From Streptomyces sp. NBC_00162 (GTDB taxonomy: Bacteria > Actinomycetota > Actinomycetes > Streptomycetales > Streptomycetaceae), in contig NZ_CP102510.1 of NCBI RefSeq assembly GCF_024611995.1, forward strand, positions 324,841-388,840: a stretch of DNA of 64,000 nt, read 5' to 3'. The position numbers were made by a program, and so were the translations under genes. The notes beneath the pieces were generated by a model. That model had not been told where the DNA came from, ran no database searches, and worked only from the letters and a program-made list of their open reading frames with translations. Below are positions 25,670-33,900 of the stretch, piece by piece. Within the stretch, counting starts at the first letter, position 1; every line of letters begins with the position of its first letter.

Positions 25670-25685
25670 TTGCACGATCGTGCAA
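25670..25685. promoter_or_regulatory. Perfect TetR operator palindrome
   Basis: TTGCACGATCGTGCAA, a 16-bp perfect palindrome 20 bp before the esterase ATG and 62 bp before the TetR start. It overlaps the natural place of the core promoter for the esterase (preceded by GAGCTATACAAACGT). Confidence 0.8.
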
Positions 25686-25705
25686 ATCTGCGTACGGTTC
25701 GGGCC

Positions 25706-27274
25706 ATGAGACACACCAGGAACGTTTCCAAGGAGTTCACCGCCGCGCTGACGCTGGCCACATTAGGCCTGGGGGTCGGACTGGCCGGCCCTGCGCAAGC
25801 GGCAGCAGGCAGCGCCGCCCGTACGGTCGTCGCCACCACCGGCGGCGCCGTGCGTGGCACCGCAGACAACGGCGGCCTGCGCAGCTTCCAGGGCATCCCA
25901 TATGCCGCCCCGCCGGTGGGGGACCTGCGCTGGGCCTCGCCGCAGCCCGCCGCGCCCTGGACCGGGATACGCGAGGCGACCGCTCCGGGATCCCCCTGCG
26001 CCCAGCCGAAGGGGCTGCCCGTCGGAGTCCCCAGCGAGGCCGAGGACTGCCTCTACCTGAACGTCACCACCCCCGCCACGCAGACCGGCAAGCGGCCGGT
26101 GATCGTGTGGATCCACGGCGGCAGCCTGATGTTCGGCAGTGGCGACCTCTACGGCCCCGAGCGGCTGGCCGCCGAGGGCACCGTCGTCGTTTCGGTCAAC
26201 TACCGGCTCGGTGTCATGGGCTTCCTGTCCGACCCGGCGCTCAAGACCTCCGGCGGCCTCGGCCTGGAGGACCAGCAGGCCGCGCTGCGCTGGGTCCGCG
26301 CCAACGCGGGCGCCTTCGGGGGCGATCCCGGCAACGTGACGATCATGGGTGAGTCCGGCGGCGGGTACAGCGTCTGCGGCCACCTCACCTCGCCGAAGTC
26401 GACCGGACTGTTCGACCGCGCCATCGTGCAGAGCGCGCCCTGCGCCACGGGCGGCTCCCGCACCCGGGAGGAAGCCGAGGCCGAGGCCAAGGCCACGCTC
26501 GCCAAGCTCAAGGAGCTGAAGTCCAAGGAGGGCAAGGACTGCAATGATGCGGAGTCCTGCCTGCGCGGCACGGACGCGGCCACGCTCATGAAGGTGTACG
26601 GGACCTGGAACGAGCCACGCCCGATCGCCGGTACGGACCTCATGCCACTGGCCCCCGCCGAGGCGCTGCGCACGGGCAAGTTCAACCGCGTCCCGGTCCT
26701 CATCGGGGTCAACCACGACGAGGAGCGCGGCCGGATCCTCGGCCAGGAGCTGACGGGCGATCCCATGCCGCCCGAGGCGTACGAGCCCGAAATCCGCAAG
26801 GAGTTCGGAGCCCAGGCCGACGCGGTGCTGGCCCGCTATCCGCTAAGCCGCTTCAGCTCCGCCGGCGAGGCCCTGGCAACGGTCCTGACCGACCGCAGCT
26901 GGTCGGTTCCGACGCTGGACACCGCCCGGCTGCTGTCGCAGTGGACGCCGACCCGGATGTTCGAGTTCAGCGAGCGCGAGACGCCCTCGTGGGCAGGTGA
27001 CCCGAAGCTCAGCTTCGAGCTCCGCGCCTCGCACATGTCGGAGCTGTCCTACCTCTTCGACCTCAAGCTGCCCCTGTTCGAGAAGCTGACAGAGAAGCAG
27101 GAACGCCTCGGCAAGCGAATGACTGACACCTGGGTGGACTTCGCCGAGTCCGGGAAGACGGATTGGCCGAGCTTCCGCAGCGGCGGCTACGTGCAGTCGC
27201 TGGCCTCGGGGCCGTGGAAGCGAACGGAGTTCACCAAGGACCACAACCATGCGTTCTGGAAGAACCTCCGCTGA
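25706..27274 (+). CDS. Secreted type-B carboxylesterase
   Basis: 522 residues. The signal peptide (residues 1-33, TAALTLATLGLGVGLAGPAQ then AAA) is followed by the esterase/lipase fold: GIPYAAPPVGDLRW, SEAEDCLYLNVTTPA (family signature 2), VIVWIHGGSLMFGSG (oxyanion HGG), and GESGGGYSVCGH with the catalytic serine. Acid and His residues are near NHDEERG and the C-terminal KDHNHAFW. Probably hydrolyses esters outside the cell. It is controlled by the divergent TetR gene through the 25670-25685 operator. Confidence 0.9.
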   Translation: MRHTRNVSKEFTAALTLATLGLGVGLAGPAQAAAGSAARTVVATTGGAVRGTADNGGLRSFQGIPYAAPPVGDLRWASPQPAAPWTGIREATAPGSPCAQPKGLPVGVPSEAEDCLYLNVTTPATQTGKRPVIVWIHGGSLMFGSGDLYGPERLAAEGTVVVSVNYRLGVMGFLSDPALKTSGGLGLEDQQAALRWVRANAGAFGGDPGNVTIMGESGGGYSVCGHLTSPKSTGLFDRAIVQSAPCATGGSRTREEAEAEAKATLAKLKELKSKEGKDCNDAESCLRGTDAATLMKVYGTWNEPRPIAGTDLMPLAPAEALRTGKFNRVPVLIGVNHDEERGRILGQELTGDPMPPEAYEPEIRKEFGAQADAVLARYPLSRFSSAGEALATVLTDRSWSVPTLDTARLLSQWTPTRMFEFSERETPSWAGDPKLSFELRASHMSELSYLFDLKLPLFEKLTEKQERLGKRMTDTWVDFAESGKTDWPSFRSGGYVQSLASGPWKRTEFTKDHNHAFWKNLR

Positions 27275-27339
27275 CGCCAAGCATCGTCCCGCCGACCGAG
27301 GTGCCTGGGACGCCGGGCAGCACACGACTCGTGCCACTA

Positions 27340-27369
27340 CGTGCCAGTCAGGGCGGTAAACAGCGGTCA
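27340..27369. repeat. 30-bp direct repeat, left copy
   Basis: CGTGCCAGTCAGGGCGGTAA followed by ACAGCGGTCA is identical at 28578-28607, 1238 bp away in the same orientation. The two copies bracket the broken AraC and NmrA genes. Could be recombination scars, attachment sites or ends of a vanished element. Confidence 0.6.
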
Positions 27370-27430
27370 GCACGGGGGTTCCGCGGGCCCCGGAACTCGG
27401 CTCCGCAGCCCCGTCATCCGCTCCACGACA

Positions 27431-27457
27431 AAGCCCCAGGTCAGCGACCTGGGGCTT
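27431..27457. terminator. Strong hairpin terminator
   Basis: AAGCCCCAGGTC, loop AGC, GACCTGGGGCTT: a perfect 12-bp stem followed by GCTTATTGT. It lies 156 bp after the carboxylesterase stop and would end its transcript. Confidence 0.8.
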
Positions 27458-27693
27458 GCTTATTGTCTAGACCTCTAAGGGCTCTCGCCGGGATGGACCT
27501 GCGCCACACCCGCGCCCCCGTGCTGCGCGGGCTGCTGTCTTGTGCCACCCCGGCCCAGGTGCACAGATGCCCAGCGGCCGATCGGCAGGCCCCCGTACGG
27601 GCAGGCCGATTCGCTTGGACCATCTGGTCGTTGATCGGATGTGTCGCTGACTCACGCGCATAGGCGATCGACGGCACGTGGGAGCGGGTACCC
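27458..27693. other. Non-coding stretch
   Basis: Nothing convincing is encoded on either strand here. It contains the short inverted pair GCCCCCGTACGGG, and the downstream end of the AraC-type remnant begins at 27694. Confidence 0.4.
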
Positions 27694-28140
27694 CTACGGT
27701 CGGACATCCGGGCTCACGGTGCGGAAGGTGCGGCGGTATGCCTGGGGAGAGACGCCGATGGCGGCGTGGAGGTGCTGGCGAAGCGAGGTGCCGCTGCCGA
27801 GGCCCGCGTGGTCGGCCACTGTGTCGATCGGCCAGTCTGTGGTCTCCAGCAGGTGCCGCGCCCGCTCGATCCGCTGCTGTACGAGCCACTGACCGGGGCT
27901 CGCGCCGACTTCGTCGCGGAAGCGGCGGGTGAAGGTACGTACGCTGACCTTGGCGTGGGCGGCCATGTCGGCCAGCGTTACAGGTTCGGCGAGCCGCTCC
28001 AGGACCCAGGACCGGGTGGGGGCCGTGCCGTTGTCGGTGGGGGCAGGTACGGGTCGACGGATGTACTGTGCCTGGCCGCCGTCGCGCCAGGGCGGAACGA
28101 CGCAGGCGCGCGCCACTTCGTTGGCGACCGCGTTCGCATC
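27694..28140 (-). pseudogene. GlxA/AraC-type regulator, C-terminal half only
   Basis: The minus strand encodes a complete AraC HTH: WVLERLAEPVTLADMAAHAK, VSVRTFTRRFRDEVGASPGQ, HAGLGSGTSLRQHLHAAIGV. It is preceded by the inter-domain segment VVPPWRDGGQAQYIRRPVP typical of GlxA-like proteins. The N-terminal DJ-1/PfpI domain is absent. Homology ends at about 28140, exactly where an NmrA-like fragment begins on the other strand; beyond it the frame continues only as the antisense of that gene. A deletion removed both 5' ends and the shared promoter. Confidence 0.75.
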
Positions 28141-28513
28141 AGACGTGGCCGAGCAGCTGATCGCGGTGGAAGACATCGGTACCTTCGTCGCGCTCGCGGT
28201 CGGCGACCCGACGCAGTATCTGGGCAAGGCCGTCGCCATCGCCGGAGACGCCCTCACACCCTCCCAGACGGCCGCGGCCCTCACCCGGGCATCGGGCCGT
28301 CACATCCCCTGCGTCCACATCCCGGTCGAGGCTGTCCGTGCGCAGAGCGAGGACTTTGCCGACGCCGTCGACTTCCTGAACGCTTCCGGCGGCTACGGGG
28401 CCGACATCTCCATCGCACGGAAGCTGCACCCAGGAGTGATGACCTTCGATGCCTGGCTCGGCCGACAGGGGAAGGCGAAGCTCCTCGCGCTGCTCCGCCC
28501 CCGGCAGGCATAA
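28141..28513 (+). pseudogene. NmrA-like NAD(P)-binding protein, C-terminal half only
   Basis: The plus strand reads DVAEQLIAVEDIGTFVALAV, GKAVAIAGDALTPSQTAAAL, VMTFDAWLGRQGKAKLLALL: the C-terminal half of an NmrA/NAD(P)H-binding SDR-type protein. The Rossmann N-terminus is missing, and upstream the frame is antisense to the AraC gene. It has no start of its own. See the adjoining AraC remnant. Confidence 0.75.
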
Positions 28514-28577
28514 GGACGGGACAGAACCACGGAGCCTCGCTCCCCCAGCTCTGGCCGGTGACGCGCTACGCCGGGCG

Positions 28578-28607
28578 CGTGCCAGTCAGGGCGGTAAACA
28601 GCGGTCA
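28578..28607. repeat. 30-bp direct repeat, right copy
   Basis: Identical to 27340-27369. It lies 65 bp after the NmrA-type stop and just before the next minus-strand gene. Confidence 0.6.
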
Positions 28608-28614
28608 ACAGGGT

Positions 28615-28953
28615 CTAGTGCGCCGGCGGCCCCAACATCGAGGCGATGGAGTCCACGACCTGGGTCACCGCCGACGTCCTGGAGCCGATCGACGGCTCGA
28701 CCTCACCCGGGTACCGACCCACCGGATCCTCCCCGACCTCCCACCACCCCGCCCCGGATGGATCCACGTCCCAGCTCCCGGCGGCCGGGGTTCGCTCATC
28801 CACGGGCACGACTGTGCACACGCGGCCGGCGGCGGGGTCGAGGTGGAGAACCTGCAGGCCCTGGACGTGCTCATGCGGCCCGGCGTGCGGGCATGTCACC
28901 ACTGCGACGCCGCGGCCATCTTCGGAGCAGTACTGCAGCTGGGCGGCGGCCAC
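28615..28953 (-). CDS. Hypothetical protein
   Basis: 112 residues from GTG 28953, preceded by GGGGCGG. The frame keeps good codon bias and reads QLQYCSEDGRGVAVVTCPHA, QVLHLDPAAGRVCTVVPVDE and ends VVDSIASMLGPPAH. A beta-rich N-terminal half with three cysteines and an acidic centre; no domain recognised. A longer start at 29064 adds a low-complexity Pro/Gly segment. Confidence 0.5.
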   Translation of the reverse strand: MAAAQLQYCSEDGRGVAVVTCPHAGPHEHVQGLQVLHLDPAAGRVCTVVPVDERTPAAGSWDVDPSGAGWWEVGEDPVGRYPGEVEPSIGSRTSAVTQVVDSIASMLGPPAH

Positions 28954-29071
28954 GCGTAGCCGCCCCGTTCCCGCGTCCGTCGCGCGCGGGGAAGAGCCGG
29001 CGCAGCGGAACAGCGGCACAGCGGCCGGTCCGGGGTGCAAGGGGCTTCCCGGACCGGCCGTCACGGTGTTG

Positions 29072-29401
29072 TCAGACGGTGTCCGGTAGTCCGCCGGGCA
29101 GCTCGGCTCCGTTGATCTCCCGGTACAGCTTCTGCAGGTGGGCGAGGTCCGCCGGGAAGAGGGATTCGATCACCGCCGGGTCGGGCTGGCCCGCCGTGCC
29201 CAGGCGTGTGATGACCAGGCCGAGGAGGACGACACCCAGATAGGACGGGTTCTCCCGTACCCGCGGGTCTACCAGCGGGGCCAGCTCATCGTTCTTGGTG
29301 GCCAAGCGCATCATCCCCTCGCGGTGGGTGACACCAGCCGGATCGGTGTACCCGTGGGGAAGCGTGAAGGGGAACTCCCGGGGCGCTGCTGAAAGGCTCA
29401 T
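29072..29401 (-). CDS. Phage-tail-assembly-like protein
   Basis: 109 residues. FPFTLPHGYTDPAGVTHREG, MMRLATKNDELAPLVDPRVR, ENPSYLGVVLLGLVITRLGT and LFPADLAHLQKLYREINGAE match the small tail-assembly proteins encoded in actinobacterial contractile injection clusters. Here it stands alone, with no sheath, tube or baseplate genes near. It starts 106 bp after the secreted HNH nuclease stop on the same strand. May be a domesticated or orphan copy. Confidence 0.7.
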   Translation of the reverse strand: MSLSAAPREFPFTLPHGYTDPAGVTHREGMMRLATKNDELAPLVDPRVRENPSYLGVVLLGLVITRLGTAGQPDPAVIESLFPADLAHLQKLYREINGAELPGGLPDTV

Positions 29402-29507
29402 GACCACTCCCGCATCGACGAAATACGGCACCGGCACCTGACCAGCGGGCCACCCGCCGGGAGCGGGGGACCGGCCAGGTGCGGGCCCGGTCCGCCCGCC
29501 ACGGCCA

Positions 29508-30245
29508 TCACGCGGCCGGCTCGTAGATGACGGTGGTGTTCGGGCAGTCCTCCGCGACACCGAGCAGGGCCTGGCGCTCGGCCTCGTCCGCGGCCAGGTC
29601 CCACCGGAGCTTGGTGCCCACCCACTTCGCCACGTACTCGCAGTGGTAGGCAGCGGCCGGGGGCAGCCACTGCGCCGGGTCCTTGTCAGCCTTGCTCCTG
29701 TTCGAGGCCGCGGTGACCGCGACCAGGGTGTCCGGGCTGTTCTGGTCGTTCGCGTACGCCTCACGCCGCGCCGCACTCCAGCGGACGCCGTCGGGAGTCT
29801 TGAGCTCGGAGTCGAAAACCTCGGCCAGCGGGACGAAATGGTCGACGTCGAGGCGGGCGGCGTCGGTGACGACGATGTCGTCGTAGGGGCTGAGCCAGGA
29901 ACCGCCCGTCAGCCGGCATCCGGCCGCGACCTGCGGTGCCTCGACCGCCTCGGAAAGGATGACCTCCTTGCGGGTGTCACACCCGTCCGTCGCGTTCAGC
30001 CCGCGGTTCCAGTGCTTGTAGAGGTCCCGCTTGTAGCCCTCGCGGTGCTCGTCGGCGACCGGGATCTGGTCGATCGCCTCGAACAGCGGCAGTGGCGCGC
30101 GGACTCCGGGGGCCCCGGCGATGCCGAACACGGCGGAAACGGCTGGCTGTGCTCCGGTCGCGTGTGCGGCGGGAGTAGTGGTGAGCAGGGGCAGGGCGGC
30201 GAGTGCGAGCGCGGGCAGACCACGCTGCAGCAGGTTCTTGATCAC
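29508..30245 (-). CDS. Secreted HNH-family nuclease
   Basis: 245 residues with a signal peptide (LPALALAALPLLTTTPAAHA). The GmrSD/DUF1524-like HNH core is present: ARLDVDHFVPLAEVFDSELK carries the catalytic DxDHxVPL, preceded by CDTRKEVIL and followed by NDQNSPDTLVAVTAASNRSK. The C-terminus has the usual YHCEYVAKWVGTK segment. Likely an extracellular nuclease for scavenging or competition. A truncated relative is at 42224-42496. Confidence 0.88.
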   Translation of the reverse strand: MIKNLLQRGLPALALAALPLLTTTPAAHATGAQPAVSAVFGIAGAPGVRAPLPLFEAIDQIPVADEHREGYKRDLYKHWNRGLNATDGCDTRKEVILSEAVEAPQVAAGCRLTGGSWLSPYDDIVVTDAARLDVDHFVPLAEVFDSELKTPDGVRWSAARREAYANDQNSPDTLVAVTAASNRSKADKDPAQWLPPAAAYHCEYVAKWVGTKLRWDLAADEAERQALLGVAEDCPNTTVIYEPAA

Positions 30246-30419
30246 CCCCTGGGTGTAGCGCGGCCGATCAGGCCCGGAACAGGGTGCCGGGAGTCAACTC
30301 ACTCGGGCGGGTGTCTCAATTCACCGGCGAAACGATCTTGCCGGTCCAGTCGAGAGGGCCGGACCGTCGCGCTCCCGAGGAGGTGAGCGAGGTACCGGGT
30401 GGGGTGGGGTATTACAGGG

Positions 30420-31004
30420 TCAGGGCTGGAGGTAGCTCCTGAGGTAGCCGCGGGCCGCGGGCTCGCTGGTGCCGAGCGCGGTTGCTACCTGCTCGATCGG
30501 CACCTCCCCGGCGGTGAGTTCGTTTACCGCGGCCAGGCCGACCTGGGCGATCATGTGCCGCAGGTCGGCCAGGGCCTTCAACGCGACCAGCGGGTCCCCG
30601 GCGGCCAGACCGTCAAGCCGGCGAGCGAGTTCGGTGAGTAGCTCGGTGAGTGCCGCTGGGAGTTGGACGGCCGCGTCCCGGATCACCGACAGGTGCGCGT
30701 CGTAGTCCGCGATCGGCCCGGACACGTCGACGTCCGCCTCGTACAAGGGCTTGTCCTTGGGGAGGGTGGTCCAGTCGAGCGGGTACTCGGCCATCCCCCG
30801 CCAGCCGCATGAGCAGCTGCCCCGCAGGACCATGGCCTGGGGCCGGCCGAACCGGCCGTCGTAGACGTGCCACTCCTTCGACGACGGCATGTTCGAACCG
30901 CTGCCCACATCGAAATAGACCGGGCCCGGCTCACTGCCGTCGGCCAGCAGCACCCCCACCGACCCCTCGTGTGCGGCCCCCAACGCCTGCAGCACCCTGT
31001 CCAC
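30420..31004 (-). CDS. Hypothetical protein, probably 5'-truncated
   Basis: 194 residues from GTG 31004, with GGAGGGG 9 bp upstream. VLLADGSEPGPVYFDVGSGS, a possible zinc-type SCSCGWRG, and a helical C-terminal half ending in an HTH-like VPIEQVATALGTSEPAARGY. Compared with the duplicated remnant at 3116-3239, the sequence upstream of GEGLIVVDR has lost two bases: a coding frame (YRFRWITVRGRLGRGSLAV) continues upstream but out of phase. The family member was therefore longer and this copy is 5'-damaged. Confidence 0.55.
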   Translation of the reverse strand: MDRVLQALGAAHEGSVGVLLADGSEPGPVYFDVGSGSNMPSSKEWHVYDGRFGRPQAMVLRGSCSCGWRGMAEYPLDWTTLPKDKPLYEADVDVSGPIADYDAHLSVIRDAAVQLPAALTELLTELARRLDGLAAGDPLVALKALADLRHMIAQVGLAAVNELTAGEVPIEQVATALGTSEPAARGYLRSYLQP

Positions 31005-31280
31005 GACGATCAACCCCTCCCCGCAGCGCGGCCGGGCCGGCCGAGAGGCCGGACCACACCGCCAGGCTGCCCCGACCGAGCCGCCCACGCACCGTGATCC
31101 ACCGAAAGCGGTACGGGCGAAGTTCCAGTGGTCAACGGGAGGCCGGAGCGGAGGCTCGTGAGGAGGACCGGGATCTCCCGATCGGCGCATCACCCTGCTC
31201 CGACCGGGGGATGCCATGTCAGACCAGGCCCCTACCGTCCGCCGCGGACAGGGATCTGCCACGGAACGAAGGAGAGAGCG

Positions 31281-31454
31281 ATGGTGTTCGTCGGGGTTTA
31301 CGGGGAGTGGGGTCGTATCGACGTCACCCAGGCCGACCTCGGATGCGGACAGGACCGGGAGAGCATCTACAAGACCAAGTCGCCCGCACCCGCCGACCTG
31401 CAACGAGTGCGCCTGGCGGCTCCACCTGGTCCACAAGACCCACAGCGCGTATGA
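31281..31454 (+). pseudogene. Short decayed gene with frameshift
   Basis: ATG 31281 follows GAAGGAG and reads MVFVGVYGEWGRIDVTQADL then RESIYKTKSPAPADL. Shortly after, the sensible frame moves by one base (CNECAWRLHLVHKTHSAYD). It looks like the N-terminus of a small cysteine-containing protein broken near 31400. Family not certain. Confidence 0.45.
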
Positions 31455-31645
31455 CGGAGCAAGTACGTCACGCCCGCGACCTGCTCGCCCGCCCCGAGAA
31501 CACCGTGACCTCGATCGCGAAGCTTCTCGGTGTCTCCCGCAACACCATCTACAACTACGTGCCCGAGCTGAAGGGCGGCCGCCAGGTGCTTGCCGAGGCG
31601 ACCAACACGGCCGAGCTGCCGCGGCTGGCCAAGGCCAAGGACTGA
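31451..31645 (+). pseudogene. C-terminal HTH of a serine recombinase
   Basis: 64 residues: EQVRHARDLLARPENTVTSI then AKLLGVSRNTIYNYVPELKG, the Hin/resolvase-type C-terminal helix-turn-helix. The catalytic domain is absent. The ATG overlaps the stop of the preceding fragment. A left-over from a resolvase gene of a transposon or integrative element. Confidence 0.65.
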
Positions 31646-32090
31646 TCACCGCCGTTTGCGGCTGGTGACGATCCTGCTGGCTTATTCGGTCACGCGGCGA
31701 GGGAGAGGTCGAGGCGGGCAAGGTGACTGACGCGGGTGCGGTCGAGTGGGTGGCCGTTCCACCAGGCATCGAGGCGAATGAGGTTGAGTGCAACGGCCTT
31801 GCAGCTCGCGGGGTTGCAGGGAGAGGGTTCGGCCGCCGGTCTTCGAGCGGGTGCACTGGTCGCGCACCGGGCAGGGGCGGCATGTCTCCTTGTCGAACTT
31901 GATCACGATGGCCTTGATGCCGCGCACCCTGGCCTGCCACGCCCATGGACTGATCACCACCGTTTGCGGCTGGTGACGATCCTGCTGGGCACGACTGCGC
32001 GCACGCAGCCGGAGGCGGGATCGAGAGTAGGCAGGGCTGCCCCAGCTGGAAGCAGCATCGAAGAACAGTTCTGTCCCGTGCTCACGCGTC
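31639..32090 (-). mobile_element. Decayed IS1182-family transposase remnant
   Basis: The minus strand contains GIKAIVIKFDKETCRPCPVR and DQCTRSKTGGRTLSLQPREL, the cysteine-rich late domain of IS1182-type transposases. Then, in another frame, AVALNLIRLDAWWNGHPLDR runs to the C-terminal end. The segment between PREL and AVALN is deleted. A 42-bp direct repeat with one mismatch (31639-31680 and 31947-31988, GCGGCTGGTGACGATCCTGC) spans the remnant. Not functional. Confidence 0.7.
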
Positions 32091-32119
32091 GTGATCACGG
32101 GGCAGAACTGGCCGGTCTG

Positions 32120-32797
32120 TCAGTTGAGCTGCAAGACGTTCTCGTCCGCATCCTCGAAGAGCCTGACGATCAGCTTCCGAAGACGCATCGCGGCGTTGGC
32201 CCTGTCAAGGAACCCGTCGAGCATGTCGGCGTCCTGCTCCGAGTGGGAGGGCTTGGAGAGCTTCTCGGTCCAGCCGGTGACCTGATCCTCCAGGGTCTCC
32301 TGGACCACGTCGAATTCGGATCCGGCGGACTCCTTCGTGATCCTTTGGTCGGCCAGTAGATCCGTGATGCGGTTCAGTTCGCGGCATACGAGCCAGAGGG
32401 CAGCAAGCGGGTTCGCCCCGGCGCCGGGGGGTGTCACCTCCCGATTGGGGTGCTCTTCCAGCTCATCGATGAAGGCTTCTACCTGGAGCACTTCTTTCTC
32501 GACGGCGTCCACCGCAGACGCCAAGGTAGAGCTGCGTGTGGTGTGCACCACCCACATCTCGATGTCCGGCGCGGGTACCTCCGCGACGTGGACAACGTGT
32601 GTTGTCTGAATGTTTTCGGCTAGACGCCTCCACTGGCGCTTCGGCTCACGGCCAAGCTGTGCGAGACCTGTTCGGATATCCAGGGCGGATGCGAGCGCGG
32701 AGTGGAGGTCGGCCTGGTGTCCGATGAGAAGGGCGTCGAGGGCTGCTTCGGCTGCGGCGTCGGCGCGGGTGTCGATGTCCTGGTAGTGGTCACTCAT
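32120..32797 (-). CDS. Hypothetical protein, third gene of sigma cassette
   Basis: 225 residues, helical and acidic: ADAAAEAALDALLIGHQADL, a beta-like centre (TTHVVHVAEVPAPDIEMWVV), and EFDVVQETLEDQVTGWTEKL. No known domain. Its start overlaps the sigma gene stop by 8 bp, so expression is coupled. The position matches that of the IclR-like protein in the second cassette (40537), so it may act with or on the sigma factor. Confidence 0.7.
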   Translation of the reverse strand: MSDHYQDIDTRADAAAEAALDALLIGHQADLHSALASALDIRTGLAQLGREPKRQWRRLAENIQTTHVVHVAEVPAPDIEMWVVHTTRSSTLASAVDAVEKEVLQVEAFIDELEEHPNREVTPPGAGANPLAALWLVCRELNRITDLLADQRITKESAGSEFDVVQETLEDQVTGWTEKLSKPSHSEQDADMLDGFLDRANAAMRLRKLIVRLFEDADENVLQLN

Positions 32798-33353
32798 TTG
32801 TCTCCGCCTCCTGCTTCAGCGCGAGAGCGTTGATCAGCCGTGCACGTGCACGCGAGTAGGCCTGCCGCACCGCGGCGGGGTTCTTGCCCAGGATCTTGGC
32901 GGTCTCCTCGTGATTGAAGCCGTCCAGGTTCCAGGCCATGGCCTCCCTTTCCGCCGGCGGCAATGTTGCGAGGAGGTCGAGCATCCGCTGCCGCTCGTCG
33001 GTGAGGATGACCAGTTCGACCGGACAGGTGCCGCCCGGCCGCTCCGGGACCGGGTCCGTCGGGAGTACCCGGCTGTTCGACTGCCGGAGGTAGTTCCGCT
33101 TCGCGACCGTGCGGAGGTACGCCCTGGGGTGCTCCAGGTACCGCCATTTGTCGGGGAGCAGAGTCTCGAAGGCCTCGTGCGTGGCGTCGGCTGCCTCATA
33201 GGGGCTGGCGCCCAGGTTCATGAGGAACGCCGACACCTTGGTCATTTCCACGGTGTAGAAGGCCTCGAACGCGTTGTCCTGCTGGGTTGGCAGCGGGAGC
33301 TGGGCCGCCGGGGGCACGTACACAACGTGGGCGGGCGCGGGAAGCTCTGTCAC
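32790..33353 (-). CDS. RNA polymerase ECF-type sigma factor
   Basis: 187 residues. Sigma region 2: AFEAFYTVEMTKVSAFLMNL, AADATHEAFETLLPDKWRYL, PRAYLRTVAKRNYLR. Region 4: LATLPPAEREAMAWNLDGFN, HEETAKILGKNPAAVRQAYS, RARARLINAL. No anti-sigma gene is adjacent. Instead a small membrane protein lies upstream (ATGA overlap) and a hypothetical downstream. Confidence 0.88.
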   Translation of the reverse strand: MTELPAPAHVVYVPPAAQLPLPTQQDNAFEAFYTVEMTKVSAFLMNLGASPYEAADATHEAFETLLPDKWRYLEHPRAYLRTVAKRNYLRQSNSRVLPTDPVPERPGGTCPVELVILTDERQRMLDLLATLPPAEREAMAWNLDGFNHEETAKILGKNPAAVRQAYSRARARLINALALKQEAETNE

Positions 33354-33589
33354 TGCTCCCCGCCGTGGCGGGCGGAGGCGCCGATCCGGATCTCGACCTC
33401 ACGGTCCGCGGACCGCTCGGAGAGGCGACTGCCAGGCGGCAGAGACCGGACCCGATCCGAAAGGCCCTGCTGGGCCACCTCTGCCCGGCGGACCTCCGCC
33501 CGCGTCTTGACCACCCTGTACGTCAGTCGTGCCAGGGTGCCGATCACTGCGGTCACTACCGCCACCACCGCCATCATCGTCGGATCCAC
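33350..33589 (-). CDS. Small membrane protein, first gene of sigma cassette
   Basis: 79 residues: one N-terminal transmembrane helix (MMAVVAVVTAVIGTLARLTY) and a basic soluble tail (KTRAEVRRAEVAQQGL). Its stop overlaps the sigma start (ATGA). The gene at 39741-39968 holds the same place in the second cassette. It may tether or control the sigma factor at the membrane. Confidence 0.65.
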   Translation of the reverse strand: MDPTMMAVVAVVTAVIGTLARLTYRVVKTRAEVRRAEVAQQGLSDRVRSLPPGSRLSERSADREVEIRIGASARHGGEQ

Positions 33590-33684
33590 GATCTGCCTCT
33601 CGACCTGAGCGGTGCAGATGCGCCCCGCGTCTGAGTCCTAAAGCAACGACGGGGCCAGAGTGTGACATCGGACCAGAAGAATTT

Positions 33685-33810
33685 TTGGACGAGGTCGACC
33701 GCGAGCGCAGCGAACTCCACGACTTCCTCTGCGCCACCACCAACGAAGGCCACACCGCCATGACCCGAGAACTCGGTGAGTGGATCCTGGCCAAGCTCCA
33801 GGAGGCGTAA
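33685..33810 (+). CDS. Possible small gene (41 aa)
   Basis: In-frame LDEVDRERSELHDFLCATTN then EGHTAMTRELGEWILAKLQE: helical, well-biased codons. The only start codon is TTG 33685 (AGAAG just upstream). The conserved part may extend upstream (PECDIGPEEF), where no start exists. May be a small gene or the tail of a lost one. Confidence 0.4.
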   Translation: MDEVDRERSELHDFLCATTNEGHTAMTRELGEWILAKLQEA

Positions 33811-33900
33811 CTACCGGCCAAGGCGCCCTCGTCGGGCCCGGGACGTGCTGGACCGGACCCGACGAGGGCGAGCCCCACCCGTTTCATGGGCTGACAGTGT

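Noticed and set aside
27431..27457. Similarity of the terminator AAGCCCCAGGTCAGCGACCT to the CRISPR leader end AAAGCCCCAGGTCAG
   Set aside because: Probably coincidence of a common terminator-like core; the leader copy lacks the second arm. Not treated as a repeat family.
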